Shown here: in pieces, positions 16,174 to 23,416 of the stretch
How positions within the stretch are numbered: the first letter of the stretch is position 1
Layout of the letters: each line of letters opens with the position of its first letter
Origin: TMED14 sp965657195
GTDB taxonomy: Bacteria; Bacteroidota; Bacteroidia; Flavobacteriales; Schleiferiaceae
NCBI GenBank assembly: GCA_965657195.1
Contig: CBFHNK010000006.1
Coordinates: 1-45,445 of the forward strand
Direction: 5' to 3'
DNA: 45,445 nucleotides
Made by a program: the position numbers and the translations under genes
Notes under the pieces: model-generated
What the model was told of the DNA's origin: nothing
Database searches by the model: none
What the model saw: the letters and a program-made list of their open reading frames with translations, nothing else

Positions 16174-17295
16174 TTAACCCTGGAAGAGGTCCTTAACCTT
16201 ATCAAAAAAACTCTTGTCTCCGGCTCCCGGTCGGGGCTGAAAGCGCTCGCTCTGGTTGAGCTTCTCGAGGAGATCTTTCTCGTCGTTCGTGAGTGACTTA
16301 GGCGTCCAAACGGCAACGTGAATCAATTGATCTCCTTGTCCGTAGCCTTCGAGGCTCGGAAGTCCTTTGCCCTTCAGGCGCAGTGTTTTGCCACTTTGGG
16401 TTCCGGGGTCAATCTTCATGCGCACTTTACCTGAAACGGTCGGAACCTCGACTGAAGTGCCCAAGGCTGCATCAGGAAACGATACGTGCAGTTCAAAGTG
16501 GAGGTTATTGCCCTCGCGAACCAGGACTTCGTGCGGCTCTTCTTCAATCGAAACAATCAAATCCCCCGCAGGGCCACCTGCGGGGCCGTGGTTGCCTTTG
16601 CCCTGTACGCGAAGCTGCATGCCGTCTTGAACTCCGGCCGGAATCTTCACACTTACTACTTCATCAAGTCGTTCGAGTCCGTCAGGACCAACGCCGTCAG
16701 GTCTCTTGTCGATGGTTTTGCCAGCGCCCTGGCACGATGGACAAGCCGAAGCAGTACGCATCTGACCCAAGATCGTGTTTTGTACCCGGGTTACTTGACC
16801 AGATCCACCGCAGGTTCCGCACGTTTTAAAGGTCAGACCTTCTGCCGGAACAGCACGGCGAATTTTAATTTTCTTTTCAACGCCGTTGGCGATCTCTTCG
16901 AGGCTAAGCTTTACACGAACTCTGAGGTTGGCTCCGCGGTTGGCTCCGCCGCCACCTCGGCCACCAAAACCGCCAAAGGCTCCGCCAAATGCATCGCCAA
17001 AGATGTCCCCAAAGTGGCTGAATATGTCGTCCATATTCATGCCGCCTCCGCCAAACCCGCCGGAACCTGCACCAAACGCTTGGTGTCCGAACTGGTCGTA
17101 CTTCTGACGTTTTTCAGGGCTTGAAAGTACCTCGTAGGCCTCTGCGGCCTCTTTGAACTTTTCTTCGGCCGCCGCATCACCCGGATTTTTGTCCGGGTGG
17201 TACTGAATGGCCATCTTTCGGTACGCCTTCTTAATTTCATCTGCAGATGCGCCCTTAGACACACCCAGAACCTCGTAGTAGTCTCGCTTACTCAT
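16174..17295 (-). CDS. dnaJ: Chaperone protein DnaJ (Hsp40) with reduced zinc-finger region
   Basis: Co-chaperone that delivers clients to DnaK and stimulates its ATPase; 373 residues. The J domain (1-70) carries the essential HPD in HPDKNPGD; a Gly/Phe-rich region follows (about 72-120, many GGFGG repeats), then the substrate-binding beta domains. The cysteine-rich region keeps only two of the usual four CxxCxGxG motifs: Cys159/162 (CGTCGGSG) and Cys185/188 (CPSCQGAG). From spacing these match motifs 2 and 3 (zinc centre II), while centre I is absent. It starts one base after the grpE stop, forming a grpE-dnaJ unit without dnaK, and ends at the shared terminator. Confidence 0.96.
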   Translation of the reverse strand: MSKRDYYEVLGVSKGASADEIKKAYRKMAIQYHPDKNPGDAAAEEKFKEAAEAYEVLSSPEKRQKYDQFGHQAFGAGSGGFGGGGMNMDDIFSHFGDIFGDAFGGAFGGFGGRGGGGANRGANLRVRVKLSLEEIANGVEKKIKIRRAVPAEGLTFKTCGTCGGSGQVTRVQNTILGQMRTASACPSCQGAGKTIDKRPDGVGPDGLERLDEVVSVKIPAGVQDGMQLRVQGKGNHGPAGGPAGDLIVSIEEEPHEVLVREGNNLHFELHVSFPDAALGTSVEVPTVSGKVRMKIDPGTQSGKTLRLKGKGLPSLEGYGQGDQLIHVAVWTPKSLTNDEKDLLEKLNQSERFQPRPGAGDKSFFDKVKDLFQG

Positions 17296-17296
17296 T

Positions 17297-17839
17297 TCAT
17301 TCGGCAGCTTGGCCCACTACCACTTTCGCGTAGCGAATAATTTTTTCTCCAAGAAGGTATCCGGTCTCGAGCTCATCGACCACGCAACCTGCAAGCTCTG
17401 GACTTGGAGCAGGGATGTTCGTGATGGCCTCCATGCGTTCCACGTCAAAGGCTTGCCCTACCGTGGATTCCATAGCCTTGAGGCCTTCGGCCTTCATTGC
17501 GCTGAGTAACTTGTTTTGGATGAGGGCCAATCCTTGGCGCTCAGGTCCTTCGGCGAGGGCTTTCATCGCACGATCAAAGTCGTCCAGGATCGGTAGTACC
17601 GCCTTGATGACTTTTTCTCCTGCGGTGGCCATTAGCTCGAGGCGCTCGCGTGCATTTCTGCGGCGAAAATTCTCAAATTCGGCGTAGAGTCGCAAGTTTT
17701 GATCTTTGAGCTCTTGAATCTCTGCCTCCACATCGCGCTCTGCTGTGGGTGAAGGTGATTCTGAGGTCTCTTCGTGTACATCCTGAACCATTTGAACCTC
17801 GTCCATTGGCTGCTCTGGCTTCTTCGTAGAATCTTCCAT
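17297..17839 (-). CDS. grpE: Nucleotide exchange factor GrpE
   Basis: Releases ADP from DnaK in the heat-shock chaperone cycle; 180 residues. An acidic, disordered N-terminus (about 1-40) precedes the long dimerisation helix (about 41-95, containing LRLYAEFENFRRRNARERLE) and the C-terminal beta domain with EGLKAMESTVGQAFD and the late GYLLGEKIIRYAKVVV, a strong family signature. The dnaJ ATG follows after one base. A 91-base gap with a hairpin separates it from the thioredoxin gene upstream, so grpE-dnaJ may have its own start. I see no recognisable heat-shock promoter or CIRCE element there. Confidence 0.97.
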   Translation of the reverse strand: MEDSTKKPEQPMDEVQMVQDVHEETSESPSPTAERDVEAEIQELKDQNLRLYAEFENFRRRNARERLELMATAGEKVIKAVLPILDDFDRAMKALAEGPERQGLALIQNKLLSAMKAEGLKAMESTVGQAFDVERMEAITNIPAPSPELAGCVVDELETGYLLGEKIIRYAKVVVGQAAE

Positions 17840-17861
17840 AATTTATTAATCCGTGTGGGTC

Positions 17862-17913
17862 CCGTAAAACACAAAGCCTGCCAAACGACCCAAAGGTGTC
17901 AGAATGGCAGGCT
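17862..17913 (-). terminator. Possible terminator hairpin after the TlpA-like gene
   Basis: A perfect 9-bp inverted repeat (AGCCTGCCA at 17875-17883, TGGCAGGCT at 17905-17913) encloses a nested short stem (GACACC with GGGTC). On the minus strand it is followed by a T-rich run (TTTGTGTTTT). The large loop and interrupted T run make termination plausible but not certain; it could also act as a processing site between the two transcription units. Confidence 0.5.
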
Positions 17914-17930
17914 AGGTGAAAAAATGCCCT

Positions 17931-18473
17931 TTACTTGGCTTGCATCGCCTTAAGTGCGTTCTCGAGCGCGGCTCCGCGAAGGTTTTTTGCCACTACTTTA
18001 CCCTTTCCGTCAATGAGGTACGTTGCAGGGATCGCATTGACTCCATAGAGTGCAGCACCTTCAGACCGCCAACCTTTGAGGTCGCTCACGTGGTTGGGCC
18101 ACACAAGACCGTCCTTGGCAATTGCTTCAATCCAACGGTCTTTGGTGTTGTCCAGTGAAAGAGAAAACACTTCAAAGCCTTTTCCAGTTGAAAACTTGGC
18201 GTCTTTGTACTGGTTGTACACACGCACAACATTGGGATTCTCCATGCGGCAGGGGCCACACCACGCTGCCCAGAAGTCCAAAAGGACCACTTTGCCACGC
18301 AGGTCTGATAGTTTGCGGGTTTTGCCCGAGGGATCCGGAAACGCTAAGTCAGGAGCCATATCGCCCACATTGATGCTCGCCATTTGTTCCACTGCAATGG
18401 GTGCGGTTACGCGTCCCGCAGGAGTAGCGGCAAATACAAGGGCGGCTGCGCCCAAAATGAGAATCTGTTTCAT
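17931..18473 (-). CDS. TlpA-family thiol-disulfide oxidoreductase
   Basis: Thioredoxin-like protein of 180 residues, probably exported: the N-terminus MKQILILGAAALVFAATPAG is a signal-peptide-like hydrophobic segment. The thioredoxin fold carries the redox site Cys72-Gly-Pro-Cys75 in DFWAAWCGPCRMENP and the cis-proline strand NAIPATYLID. The AhpC/TSA-like opening (GDMAPDLAFPDPSGKTRKLS) is usual for TlpA/ResA proteins, which reduce disulfides in the periplasm, for example during cytochrome c maturation. No cytochrome biogenesis gene is nearby, so the substrate is open. It lies 23 bases after murA on the same strand, with a weak promoter-like box of its own. Confidence 0.92.
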   Translation of the reverse strand: MKQILILGAAALVFAATPAGRVTAPIAVEQMASINVGDMAPDLAFPDPSGKTRKLSDLRGKVVLLDFWAAWCGPCRMENPNVVRVYNQYKDAKFSTGKGFEVFSLSLDNTKDRWIEAIAKDGLVWPNHVSDLKGWRSEGAALYGVNAIPATYLIDGKGKVVAKNLRGAALENALKAMQAK

Positions 18474-18490
18474 GCTTCGAAGTTAAGCTG

Positions 18491-18498
18491 CAAAAATC
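18491..18498 (-). promoter_or_regulatory. Weak candidate -7 box of the TlpA-like gene
   Basis: The minus strand reads GATTTTTGCAGC, one mismatch from TAnnTTTG, overlapping the murA stop codon and about 17 bases before the gene's ATG. It may give the thioredoxin gene its own start inside a longer transcript. Poly-T content makes chance likely. Confidence 0.25.
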
Positions 18499-19813
18499 AG
18501 TCCGCCACGCGTTCAATTTTGGCACCTAAGTCACGCAGGCGCGCATCAATTCGCTCGTACCCGCGGTCAATTTGCTCAATATTCTGAATCGTTGAGGTTC
18601 CGTCGGCGCTCAACGCTGCGATGAGCAGTGCAATTCCGGCGCGGATATCTGGCGAAGACATCGTGGTGGCGCGCAAATTAAACTGACGGTCGTGGCCAAT
18701 CACCGTGGCACGGTGCGGGTCGCACAAGATGATTTGGGCGCCCATATCAATGAGTTTGTCGACAAAAAACAAACGGCTCTCAAACATTTTTTGGTGGATG
18801 AGCACCGAACCCTTGGCTTGGGTCGCCGTCACAAGTACAATACTCAGCAAATCAGGAGTAAACATCGGCCATGGACCATCTGCGATCGTCACCATAGATC
18901 CGTCGAGGTACGCACCCATTTCATAGTGCTCTTGCGCCGGAATATAGAGGTCGTCGCCACGCTCTTCTATGCGGATTCCAAGTTTGCGAAACACATTCGG
19001 AATTTGGCCCAAATGTGGGATCCCCGCATTTTTAATGGTGATTTCAGATTTCGTCATCGCTGCAAGTCCAATCCAAGAGCCGATTTCAATCATGTCGGGC
19101 AGGCAGCGGTGCTCTGTGCCGCCAAGGCGGGCTACACCAGTGATCGTCAAACGGTTGCTGCCGATGCCTTCGATTTGGGCACCCATTCGAACGAGCATTC
19201 CGCACAACTGCTGCAAGTAGGGCTCGCATGCAGCGTTGTAAATCGTTGTGACTCCGGGGGTAAGTACGGCGGCCATGACAATATTGGCAGTTCCCGTAAC
19301 CGACGGTTCGTCGAGCAAAATGTATGCACCTTTGAGTCCCTCAGCAGGCGCTTCAACCCCATAGAAGTGATCACCTTCTTCGTAGACGAACTTGGCACCA
19401 AGTTTCATAAAGCCTTCAAAGTGCGTGTCTAAGCGGCGGCGGCCAATCTTGTCACCCCCGGGCTTGGGGATGTAACCCTTTCCGAACCGAGCAAGCATGG
19501 GACCCACCACCATTACAGATCCGCGCAGCGATGCACCCTTCTTTTTGTAGGTTTCGCCAAACAAGAAATCCACGTCAATTGAGTCAGCCGTGAAGCTGTA
19601 GTCTCCAGGGCCGTTTTTAACCACGGTTACGCCGAAGTCACCGAGAATTTCGATGAGTTTGTTGACGTCGACAATGTCAGGAATATTGGTAATTCGGACC
19701 GTTTCATCGGTCAAAAGCACAGCGCACAAAATTTGGAGCACCTCGTTTTTAGCCCCTTGTGGATGAACGTCCCCTTTGAGGGCAATTCCGCCCGTAATTC
19801 GAAATGAAGCCAT
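18497..19813 (-). CDS. murA: UDP-N-acetylglucosamine 1-carboxyvinyltransferase MurA (Asp active-site variant)
   Basis: First committed enzyme of peptidoglycan synthesis, transferring enolpyruvyl from PEP to UDP-GlcNAc; 438 residues, full length. N-terminal GDVHPQGAKNEVLQIL holds the substrate-binding Lys-Asn pair; ALSADGTSTIQNIEQIDRGY near the C-terminus is typical. The active-site loop reads PKPGGDKIGRR: the residue corresponding to E. coli Cys115 is Asp121. Asp variants occur in Mycobacterium and Chlamydia and are known to be insensitive to fosfomycin, so intrinsic resistance is expected. It follows the DUF4290 gene after two bases and precedes the thioredoxin gene. Confidence 0.97.
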   Translation of the reverse strand: MASFRITGGIALKGDVHPQGAKNEVLQILCAVLLTDETVRITNIPDIVDVNKLIEILGDFGVTVVKNGPGDYSFTADSIDVDFLFGETYKKKGASLRGSVMVVGPMLARFGKGYIPKPGGDKIGRRRLDTHFEGFMKLGAKFVYEEGDHFYGVEAPAEGLKGAYILLDEPSVTGTANIVMAAVLTPGVTTIYNAACEPYLQQLCGMLVRMGAQIEGIGSNRLTITGVARLGGTEHRCLPDMIEIGSWIGLAAMTKSEITIKNAGIPHLGQIPNVFRKLGIRIEERGDDLYIPAQEHYEMGAYLDGSMVTIADGPWPMFTPDLLSIVLVTATQAKGSVLIHQKMFESRLFFVDKLIDMGAQIILCDPHRATVIGHDRQFNLRATTMSSPDIRAGIALLIAALSADGTSTIQNIEQIDRGYERIDARLRDLGAKIERVAD

Positions 19814-19815
19814 AG

Positions 19816-20502
19816 CTACTTGCGGAAGAATCCGCCTTTGCGTTTGTTGTTAAAGTTGGTGGTGTTCGGTTTTTTCTTTTTCCGATTTTTTGTGTGAAGC
19901 GGAGCATTTTGAGATACCACACCTTTTGCCACTGAGAGTGCTGAACCCTCTTGGCCAAGTCTGCCGGCAGATAGGATCCGCAAGTCGTTAAAGATCACGG
20001 CATCGTCCACGGTGTCTTTGTTCCAACTCAGGTAGGCCCGCTTCATTTGGTTCGCAATGTCGTACTCAATGGCTTGGCGCTCTTCAGTCGGTTCCATCTC
20101 GGCAACCGTATTGATCAAGTTCTGAAGAATGACGCCGTAGTACCGGTGGCTTCGACTTTTCGGAGGGTAGGGCACACGCTCGGGCTTGGCTTCAAGCAGT
20201 TCACGTTGGGGGGCAGGGAAGGGGCCGTCCACATCGAGCTGAAAACCAGATATAACGTGCAAATGGTCCCAAACTTTGCGGGCAAAATCTGACTGACCAC
20301 GAAGGGTGGGGTTTAACCGTCCCACCGTATCGACAATGTGAGCTGCAGACTCTGTTCGCTTCGCTCGGTCTTCAATCGTGAGGGTGAACTCAACCATGGT
20401 CTGCACGAGGCGCCCGTATTCGCCCAGTACCAATTGAGGGCGGTCCGTGTTGTAGTCGAGCGACAACGTGGTGATGCTTGAAGTTTCCATTAGGGTGCTC
20501 AT
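19816..20502 (-). CDS. DUF4290 family protein
   Basis: A 228-residue protein of a family I recognise as DUF4290, restricted as far as I know to Bacteroidota and without known function. Typical features are the opening LDYNTDRPQLVLGEYGRLVQ, LTIEDRAKRTESAAHIVDTV and VWDHLHVISGFQLDVDGPFP. It looks mostly helical and soluble, with no signal peptide or membrane segment. The last 30 residues form a Lys/Asn/Arg-rich tail (KNRKKKKPNTTNFNNKRKGG), which could bind nucleic acid or other anions. It sits between uvrD (1 base upstream) and murA (2 bases downstream), so it is co-expressed with DNA repair and wall synthesis genes. No function is claimed. Confidence 0.9.
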   Translation of the reverse strand: MSTLMETSSITTLSLDYNTDRPQLVLGEYGRLVQTMVEFTLTIEDRAKRTESAAHIVDTVGRLNPTLRGQSDFARKVWDHLHVISGFQLDVDGPFPAPQRELLEAKPERVPYPPKSRSHRYYGVILQNLINTVAEMEPTEERQAIEYDIANQMKRAYLSWNKDTVDDAVIFNDLRILSAGRLGQEGSALSVAKGVVSQNAPLHTKNRKKKKPNTTNFNNKRKGGFFRK

Positions 20503-20503
20503 G

Positions 20504-22849
20504 CTAAGCCAAGAGCTGCAATTTAGCGAACTTCAAGAGGAGTTTCTTTTCGCCCGCGTTATCAAATTGTATGGTGGCTTTTCCGCCGTCAGCGGCTGGT
20601 TCCACTTCGGTCACGGTGCCTACGCCAAAGCGATCGTGCACCACCCGAATTCCAGGGGTCAAATTTAGCTCGTGAGCGGGACTTCCCGACGCAGAACTTG
20701 CCTGGCCTAGAGGTTTGAGGTTTTCGGGCTTTCTAAACCGAATAGGCGCGGGGGGAGGTGTCGTCGCCTTCGGAATGCTTCCGCCCATCTTTTGGGCCGC
20801 ACTTCCCCTAAAGGTGCGCGGCTGTTCAGGGTCGCCAAACGCATCCCGAAGCTCCCTCGGAACCCCATAGCTCTTCGGTAATTCCGGTATGTGAACATCT
20901 AAATGCTCCTCGTCCAACTCTTCGAGAAAGCGGCTCGGCTCGCAGTCAATCAACTTACCCCACCGGTAGCGAACGCGCGCATAGGTCAAAAATGCGCGCT
21001 GTTCGGCCCGTGTCAACGCGACATAAAACAGACGGCGCTCCTCTTCAAGATCACTCCGCGAATTCATCGCCATCATCGAAGGGAAAAGGGCGTCCTCCAT
21101 TCCGACTACGAACACCACCGGAAACTCCAAACCCTTCGCCAAGTGAATGGTCATTAAAATCACCTTGGGTTCGTCGGTCTCCTGCTCGTCGCGGTCGGTC
21201 AGCAGCGCCACATCCTGCAAAAAGGCCCCGAGGCTTGGGTCTCCGTCTTCGGTCTGGCTCTGCTGCTCCACAAAGTCCTTGATTCCGTTCAGCAGTTCTT
21301 GAACGTTCTCGTAGCGGCTAATGCCCTCGGGCGTCTTGTCTTCGGCGAGTAACTTCACCAAACCACTCGTGCGGGCAATGTGCTCCACGGTTCCGAAGGC
21401 GTCCTGCTGCGTAGCGATGATTCGGTACGAATCAATTAAATCGGCGAATGCCACGAGCCGTTCCGCAGTCGGTCGGTTGATGCCTAAATCCCAGGAGGTC
21501 GCGTTGCGCACGGCCTCCCAAAGCGGAACCTGTCGGTCATTTGCCGCAATCGTGAGCCGGGCAATGGTGGTATCCCCAATTCCGCGCCCCGGTAAATTAA
21601 TCACGCGCCGCAGTGCCTCTTCGTCACTCGGATTGACGGTGAGCCGAACGTACGCGAGCACATCCTTAATCTCTTTGCGCTGGTAAAACGACAACCCGCC
21701 GTAAATCTGGTACGGAATATTTCTGCGACGAAGCGCATCTTCAAACGAGCGGGATTGAGCGTTGGTGCGGTACAAAATGGCAAAATCCCCGTAGTCGCGG
21801 TGCTCCCGATGCACGAGATCAAAAATCGTCTGCGCCACATACTGACCTTCGTCAGAATCGCTTACGCTCTGGTGAACCACAATCTTTTCGCCGAGTGGAT
21901 TTTCGGTCCACACGTCCTTCTCAAGCTGCTCTTTGTTGTGCGAAATCAGGACATTGGCCGCTTTTACAATGCGCTGGGTACTCCGGTAGTTTTGCTCGAG
22001 CTTGTACAGCGCTGCGTCCGGGTAGTCCTTTTGAAAATTGAGAATGTTCCGAATGTTGGCGCCTCGAAACGAATAAATGCTTTGCGCGTCATCACCGACG
22101 ACGCACACGTTTTCAAAGCGCGCGGCCAACGCCTTCACAATTAAGTACTGTGCATGGTTGGTGTCCTGATACTCATCCACCAATAAATAGCGGAACCGGT
22201 CCTGGTACTTCGCAAGCACGTCCGGAAACCGCGCAAACAACTCATTGGTCTTGAGCAAGAGGTCGTCAAAGTCCATCGCTCCCGCTCGAAAGCAGCGCTC
22301 CATGTACTGCGTGTAGACTTCTCCGAGCTTAGACATCCTCGCTGATGCATCCTGCTCTTGAAGGTCTGCTCGAGCGGCATATGCTTTCGGAGTAATGAGG
22401 CTGTTCTTGTACGCCGAAATACGCGAGGCGACGGACTTGGTCTTGTAAATTTCTTTGTCGAGGTTCAGCTCTTTAATAACATTGGCCAGCACCTTTTGCG
22501 CATCCTCGGAATCGTAAATCGTAAAGTTGCTTGGGAACCCCAGTCGCTCACCTTCCACGCGCAGGATGCGCGCGAAAATGGAGTGAAAGGTTCCCATCCA
22601 AACATTCTTTGCCTCGGTCGGACCAATCACCTTGGCGATCCGGTCCTTCATTTCACGCGCAGCCTTATTGGTAAAGGTCAAGGCAAGAATTTGAAAGGCA
22701 TCCGCCCCTTGGGCGATTAAGTGTGCAATTCGGTAGGTGAGAACCCGAGTTTTGCCCGATCCTGCTCCGGCTATGACCATCACCGGCCCTTTTATATGTG
22801 ACGCTGCGTTGCGTTGGGCTGAATTTAAAGCGCTTAAGAGATCGTTCAT
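20504..22849 (-). CDS. uvrD: UvrD/PcrA-type 3'-5' DNA helicase
   Basis: Superfamily 1A helicase acting in nucleotide-excision and mismatch repair and in clearing proteins from DNA; 781 residues. Motifs in order: Walker A GAGSGKTRVL, Ia LTFTNKAAREMKDR, II VDEYQDTNHAQY, III VGDDAQSIYSFRGA, IV LEQNYRSTQRI, V MTIHLAKGLEFPVVF, VI EERRLFYVALTRA. The C-terminal 50 residues (VVHDRFGVGTVTEVEP onward) form the Tudor-like domain that in PcrA/UvrD contacts RNA polymerase. It is the first gene of a minus-strand unit with DUF4290 and murA. A -7 box lies 9 bases before the ATG. PcrA and UvrD cannot be separated by motif alone. Confidence 0.96.
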   Translation of the reverse strand: MNDLLSALNSAQRNAASHIKGPVMVIAGAGSGKTRVLTYRIAHLIAQGADAFQILALTFTNKAAREMKDRIAKVIGPTEAKNVWMGTFHSIFARILRVEGERLGFPSNFTIYDSEDAQKVLANVIKELNLDKEIYKTKSVASRISAYKNSLITPKAYAARADLQEQDASARMSKLGEVYTQYMERCFRAGAMDFDDLLLKTNELFARFPDVLAKYQDRFRYLLVDEYQDTNHAQYLIVKALAARFENVCVVGDDAQSIYSFRGANIRNILNFQKDYPDAALYKLEQNYRSTQRIVKAANVLISHNKEQLEKDVWTENPLGEKIVVHQSVSDSDEGQYVAQTIFDLVHREHRDYGDFAILYRTNAQSRSFEDALRRRNIPYQIYGGLSFYQRKEIKDVLAYVRLTVNPSDEEALRRVINLPGRGIGDTTIARLTIAANDRQVPLWEAVRNATSWDLGINRPTAERLVAFADLIDSYRIIATQQDAFGTVEHIARTSGLVKLLAEDKTPEGISRYENVQELLNGIKDFVEQQSQTEDGDPSLGAFLQDVALLTDRDEQETDEPKVILMTIHLAKGLEFPVVFVVGMEDALFPSMMAMNSRSDLEEERRLFYVALTRAEQRAFLTYARVRYRWGKLIDCEPSRFLEELDEEHLDVHIPELPKSYGVPRELRDAFGDPEQPRTFRGSAAQKMGGSIPKATTPPPAPIRFRKPENLKPLGQASSASGSPAHELNLTPGIRVVHDRFGVGTVTEVEPAADGGKATIQFDNAGEKKLLLKFAKLQLLA

Positions 22850-22858
22850 GAGGTGCTA

Positions 22859-22866
22859 CAAAAGTA
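22859..22866 (-). promoter_or_regulatory. Putative -7 box of uvrD (very short leader)
   Basis: The minus strand reads TACTTTTGTAGCACCTCATG: the box TACTTTTG matches TAnnTTTG, and the uvrD ATG lies 9 bases after it. The transcript would have a leader of only a few bases. It is divergent from the rpsL promoter about 90 bases away. Confidence 0.55.
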
Positions 22867-22951
22867 GGTTGACAGACCGTGGGACCGCGGCTTAGTGGAA
22901 AACTTTGAAATTCTTTTTACCACTTGAAGGTGGATAGACAAGAATTTGTTC

Positions 22952-22965
22952 TACATTTGCAGTCC
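22952..22965 (+). promoter_or_regulatory. Putative promoter -7 box and start region of the ribosomal cluster (rpsL)
   Basis: TACATTTG (22952-22959) matches the Bacteroidota -7 consensus and is followed by CAGTCC, the same extension found before rpsA (43701-43714, 13 of 14 bases equal). Transcription would start around the GTCC, 55-60 bases before rpsL. The upstream side has no clear TTTG at -33, but an imperfect inverted repeat (AGTGG at 22894-22898, CCACT at 22920-22924) lies there. Confidence 0.65.
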
Positions 22966-23021
22966 CCAAAAAAGTGGGGGTGAAATTTTATTTCTACCGA
23001 CGTCAAACCACGTAGAAGAGC
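22963..23021 (+). promoter_or_regulatory. Structured leader of the rpsL transcript (two hairpins)
   Basis: Hairpin 1 pairs CCCCA (22964-22968) with TGGGG (22975-22979), at or next to the predicted 5' end. Hairpin 2 pairs TTCTAC (22992-22997) with GTAGAA (23012-23017) and ends four bases before the rpsL ATG, where it could block or expose the start site. The leader is short. No match to a named r-protein leader motif is claimed; regulation is inference. Confidence 0.4.
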
Positions 23022-23402
23022 ATGCCAACGATCCAACAATTAGTCCGCAAAGGACGCGTAACCCTGGAAAAGAAGAGCAAGTCGGCCGCACTGGACGCTT
23101 GCCCACAGCGCCGTGGCGTTTGTACCCGGGTATACACCACTACTCCTAAGAAGCCGAATTCCGCGATGCGCAAAGTTGCGCGTGTGCGGTTGACCAACGG
23201 TAATGAAGTCAATGCCTACATCGGAGGTGAAGGACACAACCTGCAAGAGCACAGCATTGTGCTGGTTCGCGGAGGTCGTGTAAAAGACCTTCCCGGCGTA
23301 CGCTACCACATCGTTCGCGGTGCCCTTGATACGGCTGGCGTGAACGGTCGTATGCAGCGTCGTTCGAAGTACGGTACGAAGCGTCCAAAGGCTAAAAAAT
23401 AA
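23022..23402 (+). CDS. rpsL: 30S ribosomal protein S12
   Basis: Decoding-centre protein of the small subunit, 126 residues, full length. The TTTPKKPNSAMRK loop (39-51) carries Lys43, and GGRVKDLPG carries Lys88; both are the wild-type residues whose changes give streptomycin resistance elsewhere. Asp89 is the residue methylthiolated by RimO in other bacteria. It is the first gene of the cluster, preceded by a promoter and a hairpin-bearing leader, and rpsG follows after 14 bases. The ATG is fixed by the universal MPTIQQLVRKGR opening. Confidence 0.99.
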   Translation: MPTIQQLVRKGRVTLEKKSKSAALDACPQRRGVCTRVYTTTPKKPNSAMRKVARVRLTNGNEVNAYIGGEGHNLQEHSIVLVRGGRVKDLPGVRYHIVRGALDTAGVNGRMQRRSKYGTKRPKAKK

Positions 23403-23416
23403 TTAAGTAAGGAACC

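Noticed and set aside
16486..17124. Plus-strand open frame of 212 codons opposite dnaJ
   Set aside because: It arises from the Gly-rich codons of dnaJ read on the other strand; no domain seen.
18692..19432. Plus-strand open frame of 246 codons opposite murA
   Set aside because: Full overlap with the conserved murA coding sequence and no recognisable protein features.
22894..22924. Inverted repeat AGTGG/CCACT upstream of the rpsL -7 box
   Set aside because: The stem is short and interrupted, no regulator gene is nearby, and it could be chance; not enough to call an operator.
23042..23402. Possible streptomycin-resistance changes in S12
   Set aside because: Lys43 and Lys88 are the wild-type residues, so no resistance allele is present.
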